Origin: Acidobacteriota bacterium
Lineage (GTDB): Bacteria; Acidobacteriota; Terriglobia; Acidiferrales; UBA7541
NCBI GenBank assembly: GCA_013289835.1
Contig: JABCZG010000003.1
Span: forward strand, 62,001-126,000
Reading direction: 5' to 3'
Length of the DNA: 64,000 nucleotides
Positions 44,655 through 54,294 of this stretch are shown in pieces. The position numbers and the translations under genes were made by a program. Within the stretch, counting starts at the first letter, position 1. Every line of letters begins with the position of its first letter. Under the pieces are notes generated by a model, which was given only the letters and a program-made list of their open reading frames with translations, was not told the DNA's origin and ran no database searches.

Positions 44655-46118
44655 TCAGCGCACGTAATTTTTCTTCAGATACTCCGCCGTCGATTGCGAC
44701 AAATCCCCGTAATCGCTGCGCAACACTTCGCGAACCGCCGCCTCGGTGGCCACACCCTCCCCGATGCGGTCCAGGATGCGCTCGATATCCCCCATCCCAT
44801 CCGTCTCCACAATGTATTCGATATTCGCCAGCGCCCACGCGTAGGCGTACGCCGCGCTGTTCCCGCTAAAGCCCATCCACGAGCCTTCCATCTTCGCGAG
44901 CGACCACGCGTGCCCGTCACCGTAAATCTGCACCAGCGTCGCGGCATTCTCTCCGCTGCGCTTCCCTTCCATCCATTGCGCCAGACCTTCCTGGATCCAC
45001 GTAGGCGCATGCCCATGCGTCTTCTGCTGAATGAAGCTGTGCGTCAATTCATGTTTCAGCACCCGCGACAACTCCGAATCCACCCCCGTCAATCCCTGCA
45101 CCGGAACGCGAATCCTCCCGTCATTCAGCGCGCCCACCCATCCCGGCGCCCGCGTAATGTCCGCAAACGCTTCCTGCGTGTACAGCACGACCCCAATCGA
45201 ATCCGGCGGCGTAAAACTCAGCTCAGACTCGATCGCCGAAAAATGCATCTCCAGCGTGCGCAAGACATCCCTCGCCAGCGCCGGCGCCGCCGTTCCGCTG
45301 TAGCGCAACGTGAAGTGGCTGCTTTCGTTCTCTTTGTAATTCTCTTCCTCTTGCTTATCCCGCTGCGCCTTATCCAGCGCCGCCTGCACTTCCGCGTCCG
45401 GCCGGATGCTCAGCGCTTTTTTCCACTCCGCCACGGCCTGGTCCATCTTATTCATCCCGTAATACGCCCAACCCTCCAGCTTGAGCACGTCCGGATTGTC
45501 CGGCGCAACGCGTTTCGCTCGTTCCAGAAAATCAAGCGACTGTTTGAATTCGCTGCGCCGCAAATGCACATACGCCACGTTCATGAGCAGCGCAGGCTCT
45601 TCCGGCGCATAAATCAGCGCGGTGCGCTCATCGGCCAGCGCGTGCTCCATGTCTCCATGCGCCAGTTCAAACGTGGACGCGGCATGATGCGCGAGAGCCG
45701 CATTGAAATTGTCCTGCTTCGATCCCGACCGCGCCTCGACCTCCAGCTTGGTGATATACGCGCGATCGATCGCGCCGTCGTGCACCGCGAAGTGGTCGAT
45801 CTCTTCGCCTGCCCCTACGCCAGCCGGCTGCATCGCCGGCGGCGCAATCGCCAGGTTCGCCGCATCGCCGCCCGGCGACCCCGCCATCGCCACGGCCGCG
45901 CCCTTTTCAATGTGGTCCACGATGGACTTCGGCAGGCTCAATTCCCCAGCGGAGGTCTGATACCGCACCTTGTCGCCGTCCTCCACAACACTCATTGCAG
46001 TAATCCGGCGGCCGTTCTTAAGGACGATAGTGTCGGCAAACGCAAATCCAGCGACCGCCAGCAGCGCGAAAGCGACCCCGAGCACAAGAAAACTCTTTGG
46101 AAACCTCATGAACGGCAT
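44655..46118 (-). CDS. Exported TPR and peptidase-MA-like (DUF1570-type) protein
   Basis: This 487-aa protein has a signal peptide (FLVLGVAFALLAVAGFAFAD), a short strand-rich segment (TIVLKNGRRITAMSVVEDG), a TPR region in the middle (EPALLMNVAYVHLRRSEF, then PDNPDVLKLEGWAYYGMNKM) and a C-terminal gluzincin-like domain with KHELTHSFIQ (HExxH) and GLAQWMEG (Glu ligand). These features fit a periplasmic metalloprotease-like protein. The start could be 46118 or the in-frame ATG at 46109. It is divergent from the M1 gene. Confidence 0.82.
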   Translation of the reverse strand: MPFMRFPKSFLVLGVAFALLAVAGFAFADTIVLKNGRRITAMSVVEDGDKVRYQTSAGELSLPKSIVDHIEKGAAVAMAGSPGGDAANLAIAPPAMQPAGVGAGEEIDHFAVHDGAIDRAYITKLEVEARSGSKQDNFNAALAHHAASTFELAHGDMEHALADERTALIYAPEEPALLMNVAYVHLRRSEFKQSLDFLERAKRVAPDNPDVLKLEGWAYYGMNKMDQAVAEWKKALSIRPDAEVQAALDKAQRDKQEEENYKENESSHFTLRYSGTAAPALARDVLRTLEMHFSAIESELSFTPPDSIGVVLYTQEAFADITRAPGWVGALNDGRIRVPVQGLTGVDSELSRVLKHELTHSFIQQKTHGHAPTWIQEGLAQWMEGKRSGENAATLVQIYGDGHAWSLAKMEGSWMGFSGNSAAYAYAWALANIEYIVETDGMGDIERILDRIGEGVATEAAVREVLRSDYGDLSQSTAEYLKKNYVR

Positions 46119-46196
46119 CTTCCCATTTTAGAACCGCCCCACCGCCCGTCGCGATCCGCCTTGTTCCTCTATGCCGAAAGTGACTACACTTCTAGT

Positions 46197-48632
46197 ATGC
46201 GGGCTGGGGTGAAGATTTTCGCGCTGTGGTGTCTTCTGGCACCTGCGGTTTTTCCTGCCACGGACAAATCGCCCCACGAATTGTTCGATGCCCTCAACGC
46301 ACTGCGCCTCGATCCCTCCGCGATCTATCGAATCCCCCTGAACAGCCGCATCGAACTGCGCCGCGGCGACGCCGTTCTCTCCTTCGAAGAAGGAACGCTC
46401 GCTTTCCTGCTCCCCTTCGAGGGCCGCGTCACTGGCGTAGTCTTCTCCGGCCGCGGCCATATCCTCGCCGTCCCGCGCGATCCCAGCGAAAAACAGCAGA
46501 TGGGCTACTTCCTCGGAGCGCCAGTGCTCGATCAGGACTTCGTCACCGCCTACATCCGCTTTACCGACGACACCGCCGACGAATTGCTGCACCAATTCCA
46601 GGTCGCCAATCTTGAACCCCAGATGGACGCTAGCTTCATTCTGGAGTGGGAGCCTGCCCTGGCCCAGCCCAACCCGCGCCAAACCCTGCGTATCCTCCTC
46701 GATTGGCTCTCTCCGAACCGGCAGGCCTACTTCTATTCGGCGTTGGAAGGCGTCGCGACCGGCGCATTCGATCTCGTGCTGGACGCGCATCGCGACGAAC
46801 AGTTCCTCCTCGGTCAGTCTCACAAGGCCGCCGGCAAGTCCTACTACGATGTCTGGACCTCCCACAGTCTCCCCGGCTCCGTCACTCACCCTGTGCCATT
46901 CCGCGCTCTTCGATACGCCATGGACACCACCATCCGTCCCGATAATTCCCTGGACGCTACCGCCTCCGTCCATCTGCGCGCGGAAACCGGGGCGGAACGG
47001 GTTCTGGCGTTCCAACTCGCGCGCGATCTCGTCGTGGATAAAGTGACCGACGAGCAAGGCGCCGCCCTCGCCTTCTTCCAGAATGAAGGAATGACCTTCC
47101 AGCAGCGCAGCGTCCGCGGCGAAGACTTCATCCAAGTGATTCTTCCCGAACCAGCGGCGCGCAACCAGGAGCTCACTCTTCATTTTCACTACCGCGGCAA
47201 CGTCATCGAAAACGCCGGTAACGGCGTGCTCTTTGTCGGCGCGCGCGAAAGCTGGTACCCGCACCTGGGCGATGCTGCCGCGTTTGCGGATTACGATCTA
47301 ACCATGCGCTGGCCGCACAAGCTGCGCCTCGTCGCCACCGGCTCCAAACTCGAAGAGCACGAAGAGGGCGACTTCCGCGTCGGCCATTGGAAAACAGAGA
47401 GGCCGGCTCCCGTAGCGGGTTTCAATCTCGGCGACTACGCTGCCGCTTCGTTCTCTTCTGAAGGACACTCGATTGACGTTTATGCGAATCGCGAGCTGGA
47501 AGAGAGCTTGCGCACCCGTCTCTCCATGAACGATGGCAGTTCCCTGGCGATTGCCTCCAACTCTCATGGAATTGCTTCCACGGGTCATCCCATCCCGCCG
47601 ATGCTGTCTCCCAGCCCCGCCGATGCGCTCAGGCAACTCGGCAAGGAGATGGATTCCTCGATCCATTTCTATGAATCGTTCAGTGGCCCTTTCCCTTTTC
47701 ACACGCTGAGCGTTTCTCAGATTCCAGGATCCTTCGCGCAGGGCTGGCCGGGCTTGCTCTACCTTTCCACGTTCTCGTTCTTGTCCGCCGACGCCCAGCG
47801 CCGCGCCGGCCTCAACACCAAGGGGCAGGAACAATTCAACGACCTCGTTCCCTACCATGAAGTCGCGCATCAGTGGTGGGGCAATGTCGTTGCATGGTCC
47901 AGTTACCGCGACCAGTGGATTGACGAAGCTATCGCTAACTATCTCGCGCTGCTCTTCGCCGACTCCCAGAAAATTCCCGATCATACGTTGCGCCTCTGGC
48001 TCACGCGCTTCCGCGAGCAGCTCGTGGAGAAATCAAGCGGGAATGCTGCGCCGGCCAGCGAGATCGGCGCGCTCACCTTGGGCACACGTCTCGATTCCTC
48101 CAAATCCCCCAACGGGTATGAAACGGTCATCTACAGCAAAGGCGCGTGGATTTTTCACATGTTGCACGAGATGTTGCGCAGGCCGGGCGACAGGAACCCC
48201 GATGCAAGATTCAGCGCGCTTCTGCGGGCCATCGCCACAAAATACGCCTACCGCGCATTCTCTACGGAAGATTTGCAGCACGAAGTCGAGGCCGTCATGA
48301 CCCCGGGCATGGACCTCGAGGGCGGCCGCTCCATGGATTGGTTCTTCGCGGAATGGGTGCGCGGCGACGGCATTCCGCATTACCGCGTGGAATTTACCGT
48401 GCGGCCCTCGGAAAAGGGCTTCGTCATACGCGGGAAGCTGTTTCAGAAGGGCGTTCCGCGCTCCTTCATTGCCAGTGTTCCGCTCTATGCCAGTGGCGGG
48501 GCCGTTCGAAATGCATTTCTCGGCGCGGTCGTCGCCGTCGGCCCGGAAACTTCCTTTCAATTTCTTATGCCAACTCACCCAAGCAAAATCATCATTGATC
48601 CGCAGATGACTCTGCTCTGCATCACGGAATAA
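46197..48632 (+). CDS. M1-family aminopeptidase-like metalloprotease
   Basis: The protein has 811 aa and starts at ATG 46197 with a signal peptide (MRAGVKIFALWCLLAPAVFP). The zinc site is H554-E-V-A-H558 in HEVAHQWWG, with the third ligand E577 in WIDEAIANY, an exact HExxH-18-E spacing. The N-terminal 280 residues are not the usual M1 beta-saddle and may be a separate domain. The substrate is unknown and the GAMEN element is not evident. The open frame continues 501 codons upstream but lies antisense to the previous gene and is not coding. Confidence 0.9.
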   Translation: MRAGVKIFALWCLLAPAVFPATDKSPHELFDALNALRLDPSAIYRIPLNSRIELRRGDAVLSFEEGTLAFLLPFEGRVTGVVFSGRGHILAVPRDPSEKQQMGYFLGAPVLDQDFVTAYIRFTDDTADELLHQFQVANLEPQMDASFILEWEPALAQPNPRQTLRILLDWLSPNRQAYFYSALEGVATGAFDLVLDAHRDEQFLLGQSHKAAGKSYYDVWTSHSLPGSVTHPVPFRALRYAMDTTIRPDNSLDATASVHLRAETGAERVLAFQLARDLVVDKVTDEQGAALAFFQNEGMTFQQRSVRGEDFIQVILPEPAARNQELTLHFHYRGNVIENAGNGVLFVGARESWYPHLGDAAAFADYDLTMRWPHKLRLVATGSKLEEHEEGDFRVGHWKTERPAPVAGFNLGDYAAASFSSEGHSIDVYANRELEESLRTRLSMNDGSSLAIASNSHGIASTGHPIPPMLSPSPADALRQLGKEMDSSIHFYESFSGPFPFHTLSVSQIPGSFAQGWPGLLYLSTFSFLSADAQRRAGLNTKGQEQFNDLVPYHEVAHQWWGNVVAWSSYRDQWIDEAIANYLALLFADSQKIPDHTLRLWLTRFREQLVEKSSGNAAPASEIGALTLGTRLDSSKSPNGYETVIYSKGAWIFHMLHEMLRRPGDRNPDARFSALLRAIATKYAYRAFSTEDLQHEVEAVMTPGMDLEGGRSMDWFFAEWVRGDGIPHYRVEFTVRPSEKGFVIRGKLFQKGVPRSFIASVPLYASGGAVRNAFLGAVVAVGPETSFQFLMPTHPSKIIIDPQMTLLCITE

Positions 48633-48671
48633 TTCGATCAATATTTGGGCAAGAAAAACTACGGACTACCG

Positions 48672-49568
48672 TTACTTGAATTTTTCAAGCAGCAATTGTT
48701 GTTCGAGCAGCGGACTATCCAGATTAAGCTCCGTTTTCCCCTCTTCACTGAACTCGTACGCAAATCCGTCAGGATCCACCGGGACTCCGCGCAGCAGTCC
48801 GGCTTGCACCAATTCGTTCATCCGCGTGGGCCGCCGCCCATTGCGCTTCGCATACTCCTCGGCTAGCGCATCCAGGTGTTTGCAATCCTCTTGCACGCGC
48901 AGCAGCTTCAAGTGCATCTGCGCATTCGCTTTGACCTCGGCGTCTTTCGATGTCTCGTAAATATCCTTCCACAGGAAGACCGAAGTCTCGTACGACGCGC
49001 CCTCCGTCGCGATTTTCGCCGCCATCACCTTCATCCACACTTGCGCGTCCGATTTTTTGCTCCCTTCCAGAAAGGCTTCCGAAGCCTTTTGGTAATCCTT
49101 CATATCGAAGTAGTAGACGAATCCCAGGTCTTCGTACAGCCGCCAGTAGTCCGGGTTCGCTTGAATGCCGCGTTGCAGCAGTTTCACGGCAAGGTCCGGC
49201 CGGCCCGCGCCTGACGGGGGCCGTTGAGCCAGGAACACTCCGCCAAACCGGTACGCAATCAGCAAGTTCGGATCCAGCGTCGTCGTAATATCGAGCAGCG
49301 GCCAGAGCAGTTCGAGATTCGCTTGCCCCCGCACATGCTTGTTGCCGTAGTACTGCACCACGCGCGTCCAATAAATGTCCGCCATCAGCGGCGCGTATTC
49401 CAGGCTCACCACCTTCATGAGCTTTCCTGAGCGCAGCAAGATGTCGTCCTGCTCCTGGCTCAGCGCCGCGCGTTGCCCGTCGATGCCGTGCTGTAACCGC
49501 CAAATTCCAGCAAATCCCATCGGCACAATCACCAGCAGCATCCACGCCATGATTTTTTGCGAATTCAT
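48672..49568 (-). CDS. TPR-like protein coupled to an ABC exporter
   Basis: This 298-aa protein starts at ATG 49568 with a hydrophobic N-terminal helix (MNSQKIMAWMLLVIVPMGFA). Several helix pairs follow, including ANPDYWRLYEDLGFVYYFDM and YQKASEAFLEGSKKSDAQVW, as in TPR/Sel1-like proteins. Its ATG overlaps the stop of the permease gene by 4 nt (49565-49568), so it is very likely part of the transporter unit, perhaps as a membrane-bound partner. Confidence 0.72.
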   Translation of the reverse strand: MNSQKIMAWMLLVIVPMGFAGIWRLQHGIDGQRAALSQEQDDILLRSGKLMKVVSLEYAPLMADIYWTRVVQYYGNKHVRGQANLELLWPLLDITTTLDPNLLIAYRFGGVFLAQRPPSGAGRPDLAVKLLQRGIQANPDYWRLYEDLGFVYYFDMKDYQKASEAFLEGSKKSDAQVWMKVMAAKIATEGASYETSVFLWKDIYETSKDAEVKANAQMHLKLLRVQEDCKHLDALAEEYAKRNGRRPTRMNELVQAGLLRGVPVDPDGFAYEFSEEGKTELNLDSPLLEQQLLLEKFK

Positions 49569-50341
49569 TTCAAATTCTTCCTGGAAAACACCACAGAGGC
49601 CACGCACAGCACCACCGCGCAATAAATGAAGGTGTACAGCGTGTTTTGCAAAATCAGCGCTCCCGGAACCGCTCGGCCATGCGCCGCCAAAGCCAGCACG
49701 TTGTAATTTTCGAAATTCGGCAGCAGGTACGCCAGCCACTTCGTAAGCAGCGCCGCCCCTGGGGTCATCACGTCCGCAGGCAAATTCTTTAGCTCTTGCA
49801 CGTACAGCCCGACGATGTACAAACCCGCCGTGTACAAAATAGCCAGCAACGAAGTAGTGAAGCACGAAAACAGCAGCGCCAGCGCGACCACCAGCGCCAG
49901 CTTCAGCAAAATGAAATACACCGCCACCAGCACCACTGCATCGCTGCGCTCCAGCGAATGCTTCACGTACAGCATCACCAGCAACAATCCCACCGCCATA
50001 GCTGCCGTGTTCACCGCCAGCGTCAGCACCAGCCCGCCAAATTTCCCCAGCAGAAATTCCCAGCGCCGCACCGGCTTCGCCAGCAACGCATACAGCGTGT
50101 GCTTGTCCATCTCTTTCGAAACCAACGCCACTCCGATAAACACCGCAATCAATAGCCCGATAACCGAGATCGCGCTCAACCCCAGGCTCACAATCACGCT
50201 GTCTTCAATGCCGATCGAAATCTGCCCCACCACGATAGCCGCCACCATCATCAGCAGCGCAAAAAACACCAGGTTGTACAGCACGCGGTCGCGCACCGCT
50301 TCGCGAAACGTGTTCAACGCCACCACGCCCACGCGCCTCAT
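49565..50341 (-). CDS. ABC-2 type exporter permease
   Basis: The 258-aa protein has six hydrophobic segments. The N-terminal MRRVGVVALNTFREAVRDRV, followed by a long helix (LVFFALLMMVAAIVVGQISI), and the middle loop GVALVSKEMDKHTLYALLAK are typical of ABC-2/NatB-like permeases. It overlaps the ATPase gene by 4 nt and the TPR gene by 4 nt. The substrate is unknown. Confidence 0.92.
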   Translation of the reverse strand: MRRVGVVALNTFREAVRDRVLYNLVFFALLMMVAAIVVGQISIGIEDSVIVSLGLSAISVIGLLIAVFIGVALVSKEMDKHTLYALLAKPVRRWEFLLGKFGGLVLTLAVNTAAMAVGLLLVMLYVKHSLERSDAVVLVAVYFILLKLALVVALALLFSCFTTSLLAILYTAGLYIVGLYVQELKNLPADVMTPGAALLTKWLAYLLPNFENYNVLALAAHGRAVPGALILQNTLYTFIYCAVVLCVASVVFSRKNLK

Positions 50342-51291
50342 TTCCCGCTCACCTCCACCGCCGACGCCTGCGCGCGATCCGCTTCCACCAGGTCCATGAA
50401 GAATTCTTCCAGCGTAGCCTTCACCTGCGATACGGAAAGTATCCGCGCCCCCGCCGCCCGCAATTGTTCAATCGCCGCGTACAATTCTTCCTCGCTCACC
50501 TGCAAACTGTAGCGCTCGCCCGTGCGCCTAGCCTTTGCCAGCAGCGGCGCGTTGCTCGCCCCCGTCAATTCAAAAAGAATCTCCATCCCCTGCGTCTTCA
50601 TGTCCACCAGTTGGCCCGGCGCGCCAACTCCGCGCAGTTTTCCCCCGACGATCACGCCCACGCGATCGCAAAGCATCTCCGCATCGGTCAAAATGTGCGT
50701 GGAAAACATCACCGTCTTGCCGTCGCGCTTCAATTCCAAAATGATGTCGCGCACCTCGCGCCGGCCCAGCGGGTCTAGCCCGGACATCGGCTCGTCCAGA
50801 ATCACCACTTGCGGGTCATGCAAAATCGCCTGCGCCAACCCCACGCGCTGCAGCATCCCTTTCGAATACTTCCGCAGCTGGATTTTCTTCGCCGTCTCCA
50901 GCCCGACTTTCTTCAGCATGCGCTCCACACGTTCCTTGCGGTCCGCCGCCGTCAAGTCATGAAATCGCGCGAAGTAATCGAGCACTTCTGCCGCCGTCAA
51001 ATAATCGTAAAAGTACGGCTGCTCCGGCAGGTACCCGATGTCCCGATGCATCTCCACGTCGCTGATTGGCTTGCCCAGAATCCGCGCGCTCCCCGCCGTC
51101 GGAAAAATCAGCCCCATTAGCAGTTTGATCGTCGTGGACTTGCCCGCGCCGTTCGGCCCGATGAAGCCGAACACCTCGCCGGTCTCCACCTGCATGTTGA
51201 GCCCTTCCAGCGAAGTCTTTTTCTTGAGGTGGAGAAATCCGAACGGATATTCCTTGGTCAGATTTTCAATTTCAATCGCTAAACCTGGCAT
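50338..51291 (-). CDS. ABC transporter ATP-binding protein
   Basis: This 317-aa protein has GFIGPNGAGKSTTIKLLMGL (Walker A), the signature YSKGMLQRVGLAQAI, and VVILDEPMSGLDPLGRREVRD (Walker B and D-loop). The final 90 residues form a domain like those of CcmA/NatA-type exporters, with FELTGASNAPLLAKARRTGE. With the permease it should form an export system. The order ATPase, permease, TPR protein is tightly coupled. Confidence 0.95.
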   Translation of the reverse strand: MPGLAIEIENLTKEYPFGFLHLKKKTSLEGLNMQVETGEVFGFIGPNGAGKSTTIKLLMGLIFPTAGSARILGKPISDVEMHRDIGYLPEQPYFYDYLTAAEVLDYFARFHDLTAADRKERVERMLKKVGLETAKKIQLRKYSKGMLQRVGLAQAILHDPQVVILDEPMSGLDPLGRREVRDIILELKRDGKTVMFSTHILTDAEMLCDRVGVIVGGKLRGVGAPGQLVDMKTQGMEILFELTGASNAPLLAKARRTGERYSLQVSEEELYAAIEQLRAAGARILSVSQVKATLEEFFMDLVEADRAQASAVEVSGK

Positions 51292-51405
51292 GCATTCATT
51301 GTTGGCAAGACCAAGCCGACCGTCAATCTATCAACAGGAATGATGTGCGCGGAGTGAAACATTCAGAGGGAACAAAGCAAAATGGCCCAAAATCGCGGGA
51401 ACAAA

Positions 51406-52476
51406 TCAGGAACCGCCGCGCCCCTGCCCGATCTGCACCAACTGCGGCGGCGCAGGTTGCCCCATCGGCGTCGGCTTCAAGTTCTGCGGATCGCGCCAGT
51501 TATCCAGAATCCCCACCTGCTGCACGCACGAAACTGTGCATCGCGCCGCGCAAAACTTTTCCGTCAAATATTCCCTGTGCCGCATCTCCGGAGTATACTC
51601 CGCCAGCGCAATTCCCGGATATCCGCGCTGCTGCGAACACCAGTGCACCAATCCATCCTCGCAAATGTACAAATACCGCGATCCCGAGCGGCACCGCCAA
51701 TTGTGCTCCCGCCCGCGCGCCACATTGTGCTGAAAATCATTAAACCGCGAAAACGAACGCTTCCCCAGCGTCATGATCTCTTCAAAAATCTCCTGCTCGC
51801 GCGGCCCCAGCGGTTTCAATTGCCCATTGTTGTCGTGAATGATCCCCACCGTACTCGTGAATCCCAGTTTCACCGCCCGGTGCGCGATCTTCAGCGCGTC
51901 TTCCGGATCTTTCACGCCGCTTCCCAGCACCGAATTGATGTTCACCTGAAACACCGCATACTGCGCCAGCATCTCCAGCCGCCCATCCAGCGTCTTTAAG
52001 CTTTTCTTCGACACCTCGTCCGGCACCACGTTATCAATGCTGATCTGCAAATGCTCCAGTCCCGCCTCGTTCAGTCGCTCGATACGTTCCCGGTTCAAAT
52101 AAAATCCGTTGGTGATCAACCCGGCGATCATCCCTCGTCGCCGCATGTGCCGGATCACCTCGTCCAGCTCCGGATGCATCAACGGCTCGCCTCCGCTGAT
52201 CGTAAGAATCGAGGTCCCCATATCCGCCAGCAAATCCAGCCGCTTCTTCATTTCCTCCAGCGGCACCGGCGTCGAAAAATCGTCGAACTCGTTGCAGTAC
52301 GTGCACGCCAGATTGCATTGCCGCATCGGAATGACGTGCACCAGGAAGGGATGCTTCGTCGAAACCAGCGCCTTCGCGATCGCCCGCAACTCCCGCGCAC
52401 GCGTCCGCACAAACCGCAGCCCCCGCCGCAGCCGCGTTCCGACACTCGCACCCACTACCTTTTTTCCTTCAGCCAT
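51406..52476 (-). CDS. Radical SAM protein with SPASM-like cysteines
   Basis: The protein has 356 aa from the ATG at 52476. It has a CNLACTYC cluster motif in [18 protein letters not shown] and the usual [15 protein letters not shown] element. The C-terminal region ([14 protein letters not shown], then [10 protein letters not shown]) carries further cysteines that may bind auxiliary iron-sulfur clusters. The reaction is not recognised. The longer frame from 52545 begins with non-conserved sequence. Confidence 0.87.
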   Translation of the reverse strand: MAEGKKVVGASVGTRLRRGLRFVRTRARELRAIAKALVSTKHPFLVHVIPMRQCNLACTYCNEFDDFSTPVPLEEMKKRLDLLADMGTSILTISGGEPLMHPELDEVIRHMRRRGMIAGLITNGFYLNRERIERLNEAGLEHLQISIDNVVPDEVSKKSLKTLDGRLEMLAQYAVFQVNINSVLGSGVKDPEDALKIAHRAVKLGFTSTVGIIHDNNGQLKPLGPREQEIFEEIMTLGKRSFSRFNDFQHNVARGREHNWRCRSGSRYLYICEDGLVHWCSQQRGYPGIALAEYTPEMRHREYLTEKFCAARCTVSCVQQVGILDNWRDPQNLKPTPMGQPAPPQLVQIGQGRGGS

Positions 52477-52578
52477 GAATGACGCAGAATCCCCTGCTAA
52501 AAAGTATACATGACCATAGTCAAACCCGCTGCGTCGTTGCCCCACTCGTACTCAGGGCCCACGCGTCCCCGATCCCAC

Positions 52579-53043
52579 TCAAAGCGTCTTGCGATAAAGC
52601 ACGCTGTGCTCCGCAACCTCAAATCCCAGTGCCTCGTGCGCACGTTGCGACACGAGATTGTCGATTGCCGTATCCGACGCCATCTCCAGACACCCCTGCC
52701 CGCGCGCCCACCCCTCGGCAGCTCGCAGGAGTTCCGCCCCAACTCCTTGCCGCCGCCAATTCTCCTCGACGTACCAGCCTTCCACATAACCGACCGCACG
52801 CGATTCGTTGCAACCATCCGCGCACGACCGAAGGCCGACTTCCAAGAAACCGGCCAGAGTCCCGTCACCTGCCTGTGCCACCAGAATCACCAGTGGCATA
52901 ACTCTCGGGAACGTGCCCACCAGAATGAGCGCGAGTTCCTCCCCATGTTCTTCCGCCGAAGACTCCGGCCACAGCACCTCGCGCAATCGCGCCAACTGCT
53001 CAAGATCGGACGGCTGCGCGAACCTGACAAGCACGTCCTTCAC
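52579..53043 (-). CDS. GNAT acetyltransferase resembling AAC(6')-type enzymes
   Basis: This 154-aa protein has the GNAT fold: a first strand (VLVRFAQPSDLEQLARLREV), LAGFLEVGLRS, VEGWYVEENWRRQGVGAELL with the acetyl-CoA RRQGVG loop, and ASDTAIDNLVSQRAHEALGF. The YVEG-Y/W-V, WA...GC.E.ASDT and ALGF segments are those of aminoglycoside 6'-N-acetyltransferases, so it may modify such compounds, but many chromosomal homologues have other substrates. Resistance is not claimed. Confidence 0.75.
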   Translation of the reverse strand: MKDVLVRFAQPSDLEQLARLREVLWPESSAEEHGEELALILVGTFPRVMPLVILVAQAGDGTLAGFLEVGLRSCADGCNESRAVGYVEGWYVEENWRRQGVGAELLRAAEGWARGQGCLEMASDTAIDNLVSQRAHEALGFEVAEHSVLYRKTL

Positions 53044-53168
53044 CCCACCATCCTAGCTCTGACGGTGCCAATTCCATCGCCCATTCCGGCCCCGCCGTTC
53101 ACGCACTCCAACACTCTCCGAGAAGCAAACACCTTGCCCCTGTACCGAACTTCTCTTTGAAATTGTAG

Positions 53169-53348
53169 TCAGCTGCGCGGGCGCAGCTCTTCGGCGGGAA
53201 CCGCAACCACTTTGCCATCGCGCCAGACATACAGAGGCAATCCTTCGCGGACATGCTCCTCGATGACGCGCTCCATCGCAGCTTCCATGGCCAGCGCGGC
53301 TCGCTCGAAGAGCGGCAACTCGAGAACATTGAGTGGCGGCTTAATCAT
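53169..53348 (-). CDS. 59-aa partner of the zeta-like kinase (candidate antitoxin)
   Basis: On the minus strand an ATG at 53348 opens 59 codons ending in TGA at 53171-53169. The product starts MIKPPLNVLELPLFERAALA, has an acidic helix (MEAAMERVIEEHVREGLP) and ends with VPAEELRPRS. The ATG overlaps the kinase stop by 4 nt (53345-53348), so the two are translationally linked. Small coupled proteins of this size are common next to zeta-type kinases. I infer an antitoxin role from position only. Confidence 0.7.
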   Translation of the reverse strand: MIKPPLNVLELPLFERAALAMEAAMERVIEEHVREGLPLYVWRDGKVVAVPAEELRPRS

Positions 53349-53923
53349 TGTCGTCCGTAGCGTCCTACCAGCTCATTGTATCGCTTTGCTTCCAGTATGC
53401 GAAGCTCACCTTGCTCCTCAGTGGCAAGAATGGATAGCAACGGAGAAGAGGCGTCAAAAAGTATCCAATTATCGGCCAGGGGGCGATAGTGCACCAGAAA
53501 ATTTGTAATCGATCGGTCAAACCGGCGCCGCACTACAGCTTCAGGTACATCGTGGCCCCCGCGCAATACCCGCTCCCTGATTCGCGCCAGGGTAAGTTCG
53601 ACGCTTGCCGCCCACAAATAGAAGAAGTGGACATGATAGCCCTGTTCCTTCAGGCGCCGAATCACCCCCAAATGGCTTCGACCAGAGAGCGTCGTCTCAA
53701 ACCCAAAGTCCGCTCTGTGCCGTGCTAGAGATTCCATTTCCTCCAGCATCAAACGGCCCGCTCTGATGGCGGCACTCCCTGGAGAAAAGGGTGACAATCC
53801 TTGCGCGATGAGGTCAGCGTTGACGAAATTCGGGCAGTCCGCGTACTTTGGCAGGAATTCGCGCGCAAACGTGGTTTTCCCCGCCCCATTGGGCCCCGCA
53901 ATAATGTAGACATTCCGGCTCAC
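53345..53923 (-). CDS. Zeta-toxin-like P-loop kinase
   Basis: This 192-aa protein begins at GTG 53923 with NVYIIAGPNGAGKTTFAREF, a P-loop of the zeta toxin and related kinase family, followed by FVNADLIAQGLSPF and FGFETTLSGRSHL. Zeta toxins phosphorylate UDP-N-acetylglucosamine, while relatives act on other substrates. Later sequence (FFYLWAASVELTLARIRERV, GGHDVPEAVVRRRF) follows the family. It is coupled to a 59-aa gene. As the antitoxin is not of the epsilon type, the exact activity is open. Confidence 0.85.
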   Translation of the reverse strand: MSRNVYIIAGPNGAGKTTFAREFLPKYADCPNFVNADLIAQGLSPFSPGSAAIRAGRLMLEEMESLARHRADFGFETTLSGRSHLGVIRRLKEQGYHVHFFYLWAASVELTLARIRERVLRGGHDVPEAVVRRRFDRSITNFLVHYRPLADNWILFDASSPLLSILATEEQGELRILEAKRYNELVGRYGRQ

Positions 53924-53976
53924 AAGAATTCAGAAGCCTACCCTCCACCACCGCCATCCGCAAGCCAACGCCGATA

Positions 53977-54058
53977 TTTCTCTGCGTCCTCTGTGTCTCT
54001 GCGCGTTAGTCCCTCCCTCTTCTCTGTGGCCCTCCGTGCTCCTACCTCTGTTAAGTCC
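53977..54058. repeat. Dispersed repeat of CTCTGCGTCCTCTGTG type
   Basis: The stretch has TTTCTCTGCGTCCTCTGTGT followed by CTCTGCGCGTTAGTCCCTCC and a later copy-like TTCTCTGTGGCCCTCCGTG. Its reverse complement resembles the repeat at 27361-27400. Confidence 0.55.
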
Positions 54059-54140
54059 CCTTCTTTGATGTTTCCCCGCTGCCAGCAGAAATTGACACCC
54101 CAGGTATCCCCCTCCATCCAAACCACTTACAAGTAATCAT

Positions 54141-54168
54141 TTGACAATCAGTACCGATGTGTTATAAT
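54141..54168 (+). promoter_or_regulatory. Perfect consensus sigma-70 promoter upstream of fumC
   Basis: TTGACA (54141-54146), a 16-nt spacer and TATAAT (54163-54168) match both consensus boxes fully. The spacer ATCAGTACCGATGTGT resembles that of the promoter at 12464-12491. Transcription would run toward fumC with a leader of about 490 nt. Confidence 0.8.
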
Positions 54169-54294
54169 CATGGTGTTATTGCGGCACCATCCCGCCGCAC
54201 TCGCCAATCATGGGCGCCCGCCAAGCAGTCCTTCAAACTCCTCCAAAATCTTCCCATCCCAGCCAGTTACCTTCTCGCCAACAGTCTGCTCTTC

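Noticed and set aside
44694..46196. 501-codon open frame upstream of and continuous with the M1 peptidase gene
   Set aside because: It runs antisense to the MA-like peptidase gene, is extremely Arg-rich, and the M1 protein has its own signal peptide at 46197. It is a GC-driven shadow frame.
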